NCBI GenBank assembly: GCA_020438525.1
Contig: JAGQUL010000163.1
Coordinates: forward strand, 1 to 7,111
Direction: 5' to 3'
Length of the DNA: 7,111 nt
Origin: Thermoleophilia bacterium
GTDB taxonomy: Bacteria; Actinomycetota; Thermoleophilia; Gaiellales; SKUG01
Both the position numbers and the translations under genes were made by a program. Under the pieces are notes generated by a model. It had not been told where the DNA came from. It did not search any database and was given only the letters and a program-made list of their open reading frames with translations. Positions 1-5,658 of this stretch are shown here, in pieces; the first letter of the stretch is position 1; the number at the start of each line of letters is the position of its first letter.

Positions 1-118
1 GGACCGTAGAACAGCCCAGATCCTAAGCCCGGAGCGACGTGCGACCTTCTTCACCCCTCAGCGCCGACCCACACATGGGTCACAAGACCCCAATGTTGCA
101 GGGGTTATTGGCATCGAG
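1..118. other. Short gene-free leading edge with small hairpins
   Basis: I see no credible coding region. Two short inverted repeats are present. GACCCA/TGGGTC (66-71 with 76-81) has a 4-nt spacer. ACCCC/GGGGT (87-91 with 101-105) has a 9-nt spacer. Both lie just downstream of the minus-strand tRNA, so they could help end its transcript. The 66-81 repeat has no T-run beside it. Confidence 0.5.
86..106 (-). terminator. Possible weak terminator after the tRNA gene
   Basis: Read on the minus strand, a 5-bp GC-rich stem (ACCCC/GGGGT, extendable by one G-T pair) begins 13 nt past the tRNA 3' end and is followed by CTTGTG. The stem is short and the U-tract is poor, so this is a guess based mainly on position. 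Confidence 0.25.
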
Positions 119-192
119 TGGGGGCAACTGGACTTGAACCAGTGACCGGCGAGTTATGAGCTCGCTGCTCTAACCAACTGAGCTATACCCCC
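119..192 (-). tRNA. tRNA with anticodon CAT (elongator tRNA-Met, or tRNA-Ile2)
   Basis: The minus strand folds into a complete 74-nt cloverleaf. The acceptor GGGGGTA pairs with TGCCCCC (five G-C, one G-T, one A-T). The D-stem is GCTC/GAGC, the anticodon stem GCGAG/CTCGC with loop CTCATAA (anticodon CAT), the variable loop has 5 nt, and the T-arm is ACTGG/CCAGT with loop TTCAAGT. The discriminator is A and CCA is not encoded. Initiator tRNA is unlikely because position 1-72 is a normal G-C pair and the anticodon stem lacks the three G-C pairs of initiators. A CAT anticodon could instead be lysidine-modified tRNA-Ile2, which cannot be separated from elongator Met by eye. Confidence 0.97.
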
Positions 193-308
193 GTGGGGAC
201 GCCCGAACGCTGGCGACCGGGGCCACGAATGATGGGGCATCGTGGAAATCCTACCGCCACCGGCGGGTGCACACGCGTGGGCACGATACAGGGACGAACC
301 CATTTCCG

Positions 309-353
309 AAGCCGATTCTGTCCTGAGCGGGCGGTTCGCTCCAGAATCGGCTT
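309..353. other. Long inverted repeat / structured hairpin
   Basis: AAGCCGATTCTG (309-320) is perfectly complementary to 342-353. Inside it, GAGCG (325-329) pairs with CGCTC (337-341), giving 17 bp interrupted by one 4-nt bulge (TCCT). The 7-nt apical loop GGCGGTT (330-336) is also complementary to AACCGCC at 356-362. Neither strand has a U-tract next to the stem, so it does not look like an intrinsic terminator. It could be a structured RNA, a leader switch or a DNA-level element such as a recombination or protein-binding site. The pairing is seen directly; a function is not. Confidence 0.7.
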
Positions 354-380
354 GAAACCGCCGTTCTAGGCTTCTAGACA
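352..380 (+). promoter_or_regulatory. Possible promoter TTGAAA-17-TAGACA
   Basis: TTGAAA (352-357) and TAGACA (375-380) are separated by 17 nt and face murJ and the tRNA-like relic. The -35 is good but the -10 matches only three consensus bases. The -35 overlaps the end of the inverted repeat, so the hairpin itself would not be in this transcript. Confidence 0.3.
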
Positions 381-400
381 AGACCATCTGGCTCACGGCG

Positions 401-470
401 GCATCGCAAGCAGCTTCGATGCAACAGTCTCATGATCTGCCGGTCCCGGGTTCGAGTCCCGGCGCCCCTA
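401..470 (+). pseudogene. tRNA-like relic: 3' half of a second CAT tRNA
   Basis: From the anticodon loop on, this reads as a tRNA: loop CTCATGA (429-435), 3' anticodon strand TCTGC, variable loop CGGTC, a perfect T-arm CCGGG-TTCGAGT-CCCGG (446-462), acceptor strand CGCCCCT (463-469) and discriminator A (470). An ungapped alignment with the complete tRNA at 119-192 gives about 31 of 42 identical bases by my count. The 5' half is abnormal. The anticodon stem keeps only three of five pairs. A strong hairpin, GCATCG/CGATGC (401-406, 417-422), occupies the D-arm position. No strand complementary to the acceptor lies at the expected place (392-398). It may be a decayed gene, an integration remnant or a tRNA-like tail of another RNA. 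It does not fit tmRNA, because the G-U pair near the acceptor end and a tag frame are absent. Confidence 0.55.
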
Positions 471-501
471 CTGGATACATCGCGCGCACGCAGGTCGCGC
501 G

Positions 502-508
502 AGTAGGA
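502..508 (+). promoter_or_regulatory. Ribosome binding site of murJ
   Basis: AGTAGGA lies 10 nt before the GTG at 519. It is the only purine-rich site near the start of the MurJ reading frame and supports GTG 519 over later internal GTG/ATG codons. Confidence 0.5.
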
Positions 509-518
509 TTCCCACGTC

Positions 519-2162
519 GTGAGCTCGCTCCCCTCTGCTCCCGGCGACGAGGCGGCCGCAGGCGCGACGCCGACATCGCCACCCACCCGTCCAGCCGGCG
601 CCCGCCGGTCGACGGTCGTGGTGATGATCGCGACGCTGCTCACGAAGGTGGTCGGACTGGGCCGCGAGGTGGTCGTCGCCGCGATCTACGGTGCCGGATC
701 CACGTTCTCCGCGTTCACGGTCGCGTTCCAGATCCCGAACGTGATCCGCACGTTCGTCGCAGACCAGGCGCTCGTCAGCTCGCTCGTGCCGGTGTTCACC
801 GGGTTGCGCGAGGACGGCGACGAGCGTCGGGCATGGCACGTCGCGAGCACGGTGGTGAGCGTGCTGCTGATCCTGCTGCTGCCACTCACCGCGCTCGCGA
901 TGTGGGGTGCGGACTTCCTCGTCGACATCGCGGTCTACGACCGCAACGACCAGATCGACATGGTGCTTGCCGCGCAGCTGTTCCGGATCATGATCCCGGT
1001 CGTGGTGCTGATGAGCATCGGCGGGGTGATCATCGGGATCCTGCAGTCGTACGGCAAGTTCGGCGCGCCCGCGTTCGCGCAGCTGTCGTTCAACGCGGTC
1101 GCCGTGATCGTGCTGCTCGCGGCGCAGCCCGACAAGTCGCAGATCGCCGTGTATGCGTGGGCGATCCTGATCGCGACGGTCGTGCAGGCGCTGCTGCCGG
1201 CGCCGTGGCTGCGCGGCCATGGCCAGCGGCTCAGCCTCGGCGGTGCATTCGGCGACCCTGCCGTGCGCGCGGTGGTGGTGGCGATGCTGCCCGTGATGCT
1301 CGCGCTCGCGACGCTCAACCTCAACAACATCGTCAACACCTACTGGTCGTCGCGGCTCACCACCGACCAGCTGCTCGGCGACGGCGGCGCGGGTCCCGCC
1401 ACGATCTTCAAGGCGTTCGGCGTGTTCCAGCTGCCCCAGGGCATCTTCTCGCTCGCGGTCGCGACGGTGTTCTTCCCGATGTTCGCGCGCTTCGCCGCAC
1501 GGCGCGACGACGACGGGTTCCGCGACTCGGTGGTGGCCAGCTGCCGCCAGATCGTGGTGCTGCTCATGCCCGCCAGCATCTTCATGGTCGTGCTCGCCGA
1601 GCCGATCGTGCAGCTGCTGTTCCAGCGCGGCGAGTTCGGTGCAGACAACACGCAGCTGGTCGCATGGGCCCTGCAGGGATTCGCAGTCGGGCTGATCGGC
1701 AACGGCGCGATCCAGCTGCTCATGCGCGCGTTCTTCAGCCTGCGCACCCCCTGGACGCCCGCGATCATCGGCTTCTTCGTGAACCTGCTCGGCAACATCG
1801 TGCTCGGCGGGCTGCTGCACGGCCCGATGGGCGTCCGCGGCATCACGCTCAGCATGGCGATCGCCAACACGCTCTCGTTCGTCGTGATGTACGCGATCCT
1901 GCGACGCCGGCTCGACGGCGCGCCCGTCGGACCGATCGTGAGCGCGCTGGTGATCAGCGGACTGGCGGCGGGTGGCAGCGTCGCGGTGGGCTGGCTCGGC
2001 TGGGACGCGGTGCAGGCTGCGATGGGCGACGGGCTCGCCGGGCAGGCCGTGTCGATGTGCGTGGCGATCGCCCTGACCTGGGGCATCTACGGCGCGCTCG
2101 CGCTTCGGCTGCGGCTCGTGAACGTGCCGCAGCTGCGCAGGGCGCTCAACCGACGCCGCTGA
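519..2162 (+). CDS. murJ: MurJ-family lipid II flippase (divergent)
   Basis: A 547-residue polytopic membrane protein of the MurJ/MviN branch of the MOP superfamily. The family moves lipid II across the cytoplasmic membrane for peptidoglycan synthesis. An Ala/Pro-rich cytosolic tail (1-30) precedes the first helix. Recognisable family blocks are TLLTKVVGLGRE (39-50), AFTVAFQIPNVIR (65-77), the QLPQGIFSLAVATVFFP loop and helix (304-320), RGEFGADNT (370-378) and LMRAFFSLRTPWTP (401-414). Hydrophobic segments throughout fit about 14 helices, and the length is normal allowing for the tail. Of the charged residues important in E. coli MurJ (numbering from memory), R24 and R52 align with R49 and R77, R18 is K43, D39 is S64, and the D269-R270 pair aligns with F300-G301. 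The start is GTG after AGTAGGA. It is the first gene of the operon. A related MOP exporter with another lipid-linked substrate is possible. Confidence 0.88.
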   Translation: MSSLPSAPGDEAAAGATPTSPPTRPAGARRSTVVVMIATLLTKVVGLGREVVVAAIYGAGSTFSAFTVAFQIPNVIRTFVADQALVSSLVPVFTGLREDGDERRAWHVASTVVSVLLILLLPLTALAMWGADFLVDIAVYDRNDQIDMVLAAQLFRIMIPVVVLMSIGGVIIGILQSYGKFGAPAFAQLSFNAVAVIVLLAAQPDKSQIAVYAWAILIATVVQALLPAPWLRGHGQRLSLGGAFGDPAVRAVVVAMLPVMLALATLNLNNIVNTYWSSRLTTDQLLGDGGAGPATIFKAFGVFQLPQGIFSLAVATVFFPMFARFAARRDDDGFRDSVVASCRQIVVLLMPASIFMVVLAEPIVQLLFQRGEFGADNTQLVAWALQGFAVGLIGNGAIQLLMRAFFSLRTPWTPAIIGFFVNLLGNIVLGGLLHGPMGVRGITLSMAIANTLSFVVMYAILRRRLDGAPVGPIVSALVISGLAAGGSVAVGWLGWDAVQAAMGDGLAGQAVSMCVAIALTWGIYGALALRLRLVNVPQLRRALNRRR

Positions 2163-2179
2163 GCAAACCGCTCGCACTC

Positions 2180-2197
2180 ATGAAACGTAGGTCCTGA
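2180..2197 (+). other. Five-codon mini-ORF before the oxidoreductase
   Basis: ATG AAA CGT AGG TCC TGA encodes MKRRS and ends 1 nt before the ATG at 2199. It overlaps the oxidoreductase Shine-Dalgarno (GTAGGT, about 2187-2192). It could influence translation of the next gene, but an 18-nt ORF arises easily by chance. Confidence 0.15.
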
Positions 2198-2198
2198 C

Positions 2199-3485
2199 AT
2201 GCGACGCGTTGCAGTCATCGGTGGAGGAATCGCGGGTCTCGGCGCAGCGTGGGCGCTCGACCGGTCGGGGCGCGTCGACGTGACGCTGCTCGAGGCTGAG
2301 CAGTACGTCGGTGGTCACACGTGCACCGTGCAGCTCGACGACGCGGGCCGGTCGCTGCCGGTGGACATGGGCTTCATCGTCCACAACCCGAACACGTACC
2401 CGCGCCTGCTGCGACTGTTCGACGAGCTCGAGGTCGAGACGCGCAGCACCGAGATGAGTTTCTCCGTGGCATGCCACGGCTGCGGGCTCGAGTACGCAGG
2501 GCGCGGCATCGGCCGCCAGCTCGACCGCTTCATGCGCCCCAGGATGCTGCGGCTGGTCGGCGAGATCCGCCGCTTCTGGGTCGATGCGCGTTCCGCGCTC
2601 GACGACCCCGCGCTCGAGCCGCTCACGCTCCAGCAGTTTGTCGACTCGCGCGGCTACTCGCGCGACTTCCAGCAGCACTACCTGGTTCCGCTCACTGCCG
2701 CGATCTGGTCGACGAGCCCGGGTGGGGCGCTCGAGTTCCCGATCCACTGGGCGCTGCGGTTCCTGCACAACCACGGCGTGCTGCAGGCACGAGGCCACGA
2801 GTGGCGCACCGTCGTGGGTGGATCACGCAGCTACGTCGATGCGATCCTTCGCCGGATCGGCGGCACCGTCCGCACCGACGCTCCCGTGCTCGGCATCCGG
2901 CGCGACGACGACGGCGTGGACGTGCTGATCGCCGGCGCCGCGCAGCCCGAGCGGTTCGACGAGGTGGTGCTCGCCACGCACGCTGACACGAGCCTCGCGC
3001 TGCTCACCGACGCCGACGAGCTCGAACGCGAGCTGCTCGGACAGTTCCGGTTCACCACCAACGACGTGGTGCTCCACGAAGACCGCGCGCTGCTGCCCCG
3101 CCGGCGCGCCGCGATCTCCGCGTGGAACTACCAGCTGCCCGACTGCGCCGGCACCGGATCGCGACCCACGCTGACCTACTCGATGAACCGGCTGCAGGGC
3201 CTCGACACCACCCGACCGATCAGCGTCACCCTCAACCGCGGCGCGCAGGTAGATCCGCAGCTCGTGCTCGAGCGGCGCACGATGTCGCATCCGCAGTTCA
3301 CGCACGAATCACTGCGCGCGCAGCGCCGCCTGCCCGAGCTCGACGGGCGACGACGCACCTGGCTCTGCGGCGCATGGCAGCGCTACGGGTTCCACGAGGA
3401 CGGGCTGTGGTCCGGGCAGCGCGTGGCCAGCGGCCTCGTCGCCCGGCTTCGCGACGCGCACGTCGACGACCGGACGCGGCACTGA
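2199..3485 (+). CDS. FAD-dependent oxidoreductase, COG2907 (amine-oxidase-like fold)
   Basis: A 428-residue flavoprotein, cytosolic or membrane-associated, with no signal peptide. The Rossmann motif GGGIAGLGAAWAL (8-20) is followed by the acidic strand end LLEAE (30-34) and GGHT (38-41), the usual FAD-binding start of the amine oxidase/phytoene desaturase superfamily. PLTAAIWSTSP (164-174) and the C-terminal GAWQRYGFHEDGLWSGQRVASG (391-412) are signatures of COG2907 and place the second FAD contact at the end. The full length is present. ATG 2199 follows GTAGGT at about 7 nt, 36 nt after murJ. In many bacteria this family sits beside DUF1365 and a Cfa-type methyltransferase, as here. I infer a redox step on lipid acyl chains, such as desaturation or reduction of a methylated intermediate. 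The reaction is not established for this protein. Confidence 0.9.
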   Translation: MRRVAVIGGGIAGLGAAWALDRSGRVDVTLLEAEQYVGGHTCTVQLDDAGRSLPVDMGFIVHNPNTYPRLLRLFDELEVETRSTEMSFSVACHGCGLEYAGRGIGRQLDRFMRPRMLRLVGEIRRFWVDARSALDDPALEPLTLQQFVDSRGYSRDFQQHYLVPLTAAIWSTSPGGALEFPIHWALRFLHNHGVLQARGHEWRTVVGGSRSYVDAILRRIGGTVRTDAPVLGIRRDDDGVDVLIAGAAQPERFDEVVLATHADTSLALLTDADELERELLGQFRFTTNDVVLHEDRALLPRRRAAISAWNYQLPDCAGTGSRPTLTYSMNRLQGLDTTRPISVTLNRGAQVDPQLVLERRTMSHPQFTHESLRAQRRLPELDGRRRTWLCGAWQRYGFHEDGLWSGQRVASGLVARLRDAHVDDRTRH

Positions 3486-3486
3486 C

Positions 3487-4329
3487 ATGGGTACGCGCAG
3501 CTGCATCTACGTCGGCCACGTGATGCATGCTCGCGGTGGCGAGCACGCCAATACGTTCCGCTACCGGCACGCGTTCCTCGCGATCGACATGGACGAGCTG
3601 CCACGGCTCGAACGCACCCTGCGCCCGCTCGGCCTGCCGCTCTTCGGCTGGCGACGACGCGCGCTGGTGCGCATCGACGAATCCGACTGGACCCGGCGCA
3701 CGGCCGACACGCCCCCCACGGCGAGCCTGCGCGACGACGTGATCGCGTGGGCTCGACACCGCGACCCGTCGATCGGGCAGGTCGATCGCGTGCAGCTGGT
3801 GGCGATGCCGCGCCAGCTCGGCTATGCATTCAACCCGATCACCATCTTCTACCTCACCCGCAGCGGCGCAGCCGAACCCGACATCGCGGTGGTCGAGGTG
3901 CACAACACCTTCGGCGAGCCCCACCGCTACCTCGCACCCGTCGGCGACGAACGATCGACGCATGACAAGCAGCTGCACGTATCGCCGTTCCTGCCGCTGC
4001 GTGGCGGCTACGACATGCACCTGCCCCCGCCGTCCGAGCGGTTTCTTGCGCGCATCGACGCCCACGGCATGGGCACCGCGTTCACCGCCACGTGGACCGG
4101 ACGACGACGACCGCTCGACGTTCGCACCCTCGTGTGGCTGCTCGTGCGATTCCCGCTCGGCGCGCGGCTGGTGACCGCACGCATCCACTGGCAGGCGCTT
4201 CGCCTCTGGCTGCTGCGCCGCGCACCCTTCCATCGCAAGCCACCGTATCGCCACGGCATCGGCTCGCTACCGCCACAGACGGCTCGGTCCATCGAGGATC
4301 CGCAGCCACAGGCACAGGAGCACGCATGA
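3487..4329 (+). CDS. DUF1365 family protein (COG3496)
   Basis: A 280-residue protein with the complete DUF1365 pattern: N-terminal YVGHVMHAR (8-16) and FRYRHAFLAIDMDELP (24-39), the core VQLVAMPRQLGYAFNPITIFY (102-122), EVHNTFGEPHRYL (137-149), KQLHVSPFLP (161-170), and the C-terminal IHWQALRLWLLRRAPFHRKP (233-252). A hydrophobic stretch near 213-226 may touch the membrane, but there is no signal peptide. Its ATG is 1 nt after the oxidoreductase stop (TGACATG) and its own Shine-Dalgarno is poor, so it probably depends on translational coupling. Its stop overlaps the methyltransferase start as ATGA. The molecular function is uncertain. Constant association with COG2907 and COG2230 genes suggests a partner role in acyl-chain modification. 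Confidence 0.92.
   Translation: MGTRSCIYVGHVMHARGGEHANTFRYRHAFLAIDMDELPRLERTLRPLGLPLFGWRRRALVRIDESDWTRRTADTPPTASLRDDVIAWARHRDPSIGQVDRVQLVAMPRQLGYAFNPITIFYLTRSGAAEPDIAVVEVHNTFGEPHRYLAPVGDERSTHDKQLHVSPFLPLRGGYDMHLPPPSERFLARIDAHGMGTAFTATWTGRRRPLDVRTLVWLLVRFPLGARLVTARIHWQALRLWLLRRAPFHRKPPYRHGIGSLPPQTARSIEDPQPQAQEHA
4316..4320 (+). promoter_or_regulatory. Shine-Dalgarno setting the methyltransferase start
   Basis: AGGAG is 5 nt before ATG 4326, which overlaps the DUF1365 stop as ATGA. The frame stays open upstream to 4092, but that extension lies inside DUF1365 and is low-complexity Arg/Ala. This site settles the start at 4326. Confidence 0.85.
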
Positions 4330-5648
4330 CCCGAAACCTGCACCTCGACGTCAACGCCACCCTGCCCACAGCGCCCGCCAGGTCGGCGCCGGACCGCCCG
4401 GCACCAGCTGCGCCCGTCGATACCCGACCGGCGCGATGGCCGGCGTCGATCATGCGGCGCCGCGTGCTCGCCGCCGCAGGATCGCTGCGCAGCGGTCGGC
4501 TCGACGTGACCATGCCCGACGGCAGCGTCCACGGCTTCGGGCCGGTCGACCACCCACGGCGCGCGAGCGTCCGGATCCGCAGCGAGCGGCTGTGGGCACG
4601 GCTGCTGCGCCGGCCGCGACTCGCGCCGGGCGAGACGTTCGTGGACGGGCTCTGGGACTCCGACGATCCCGCGCTCGTGCTCGAGGTGCTCGCGCGCGAG
4701 ACCGAGCTGCGTCGACGCGAGCGTGGCGGCCGACCGTATCGATGGGCACGGCTGCGCCCGCATCGACCTCGCCGCAACGATCCCCGGCGCGCACGCGCGT
4801 ACATCCACCGCCACTACGACCTGGGCAACGATCTGTTCACCGCGTTCCTCGATCCCACGATCACCTACTCGTGCGCGGTGTTCGAGCGCCCCGACCAGTC
4901 GCTCGAGCAGGCACAGGTCGCCAAGTACGAGCGGATCTGTCGCAAGCTGCAGCTTCGCCCCGGCATGCGCGTGCTCGAGATCGGCTGCGGGTGGGGCGGC
5001 TTCGCGCTGCACGCCGCGACGCATCACGGCGTGCACGTGACCGGGGTCACGATCAGCGAGCAGCAGTACGAGCTCGCACGCGAGCGGGTGGCCGATGCCG
5101 GGCTCCAGGATCGAATCGAGATCCGCCTCGCCGACTACCGCACGCTCGACGGGCGCTGGGACAGGATCGCGTCGATCGAGATGTTCGAGGCGATCGGCGA
5201 GCGCGAGTTCGACAACTACTTCGCCACCGTCGATCGGCTGCTGGCACGCGACGGCATCGCCTGCGTGCAGACGATCGCGCTGCCCGACCAGCGCTGGGAC
5301 GGCTACCGCCGAACACGCGACTGGATCCAGCAGTACATATTCCCGGGCGGCCTGCTGCCGTCGATCGAGGCGATCAGCCGCTCGATGCGTCGTTCGAGCG
5401 AGCTGATGCTCCACGACCTCGAGGAGATCGGCATCCACTACGCACGCACGCTCGAGCTGTGGCGTGAACGGTTCCTGGCCCGTCGCCACGACCTCGCCGA
5501 TGCGGGCTACGACGAGCGCTTCCAGCGCGTCTGGGAGTACTACCTCAGCTTCTGCGAGGCGGGGTTCCGCAGCCGCATCCTGCGCGACGTGCAGCTGGTG
5601 TTGACGCGTCCCGGCACCGACGACCTCGCACCGATCCGCCCGGCATAG
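4326..5648 (+). CDS. Cyclopropane-fatty-acid-synthase-type SAM methyltransferase (COG2230)
   Basis: A 440-residue enzyme that transfers a methyl/methylene group from S-adenosylmethionine to double bonds of phospholipid acyl chains at the membrane. An Ala/Pro-rich tail and Arg-rich N-domain (1-150) precede the catalytic part. That part has HYDLGNDLFTAFLDPTITYS (163-182), the SAM loop VLEIGCGWGGFALHAA (216-231), VTGVTISEQQ (238-247), SIEMFEAIG (283-291) and RDWIQQYIFPGGLLPS (331-346). Compared with E. coli Cfa (from memory), bicarbonate-site residues C139, E239, I268 and Y317 align with C183, E288, I317 and Y372. H266 is replaced by Q315. It is the last operon gene, with a strong AGGAG and ATGA overlap. 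True cyclopropanation, 10-methyl branching or another methylation are all open, so I give no symbol. Family assignment is secure. Confidence 0.93.
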   Translation: MTRNLHLDVNATLPTAPARSAPDRPAPAAPVDTRPARWPASIMRRRVLAAAGSLRSGRLDVTMPDGSVHGFGPVDHPRRASVRIRSERLWARLLRRPRLAPGETFVDGLWDSDDPALVLEVLARETELRRRERGGRPYRWARLRPHRPRRNDPRRARAYIHRHYDLGNDLFTAFLDPTITYSCAVFERPDQSLEQAQVAKYERICRKLQLRPGMRVLEIGCGWGGFALHAATHHGVHVTGVTISEQQYELARERVADAGLQDRIEIRLADYRTLDGRWDRIASIEMFEAIGEREFDNYFATVDRLLARDGIACVQTIALPDQRWDGYRRTRDWIQQYIFPGGLLPSIEAISRSMRRSSELMLHDLEEIGIHYARTLELWRERFLARRHDLADAGYDERFQRVWEYYLSFCEAGFRSRILRDVQLVLTRPGTDDLAPIRPA

Positions 5649-5658
5649 CCGTCGTCGT

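Larger units (their letters stand above)
193..518. other. Gene-free region with structured repeat and tRNA relic
   Basis: This 326-bp stretch between the minus-strand tRNA and murJ has no convincing ORF. The left part (193-308) shows nothing I can name. The right part holds a long inverted repeat (309-353), a possible promoter (352-380), a tRNA-like relic (401-470) and the murJ ribosome binding site. A direct repeat TTCTAG-GC-TTCTAG (364-377) sits between the repeat and the relic. CTAG is usually scarce in high-GC genomes. Confidence 0.6.

Noticed and set aside
309..362. Integron attC site or intrinsic terminator
   Set aside because: No GTTRRRY/RYYYAAC core pair brackets the repeat and there is no integrase or cassette array. 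No U-tract follows the stem on either strand.
195..470. tmRNA or an intron-split tRNA running from GGGGACG (195-201) to the T-arm at 446-470
   Set aside because: GGGGACG pairs with the acceptor strand CGCCCCT at only six of seven positions, one of them G-T. There is no tag reading frame, no TTCGAC motif near the 5' side and no G-U pair for alanine charging. No 5' tRNA exon (TAGCTCA-like) or group I intron core is visible.
468..2177. Large minus-strand open frame opposite murJ
   Set aside because: Its translation is low-complexity Arg/His/Asp-rich, typical of the antisense of GC-rich genes, while the plus strand encodes a clear membrane transporter.
4092..4325. Longer start for the methyltransferase (518 residues from ATG 4092)
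   Set aside because: The extra 78 residues lie within DUF1365 coding sequence, are Arg/Ala low-complexity and lack family similarity. AGGAG with an ATGA overlap at 4326 is a far better start.
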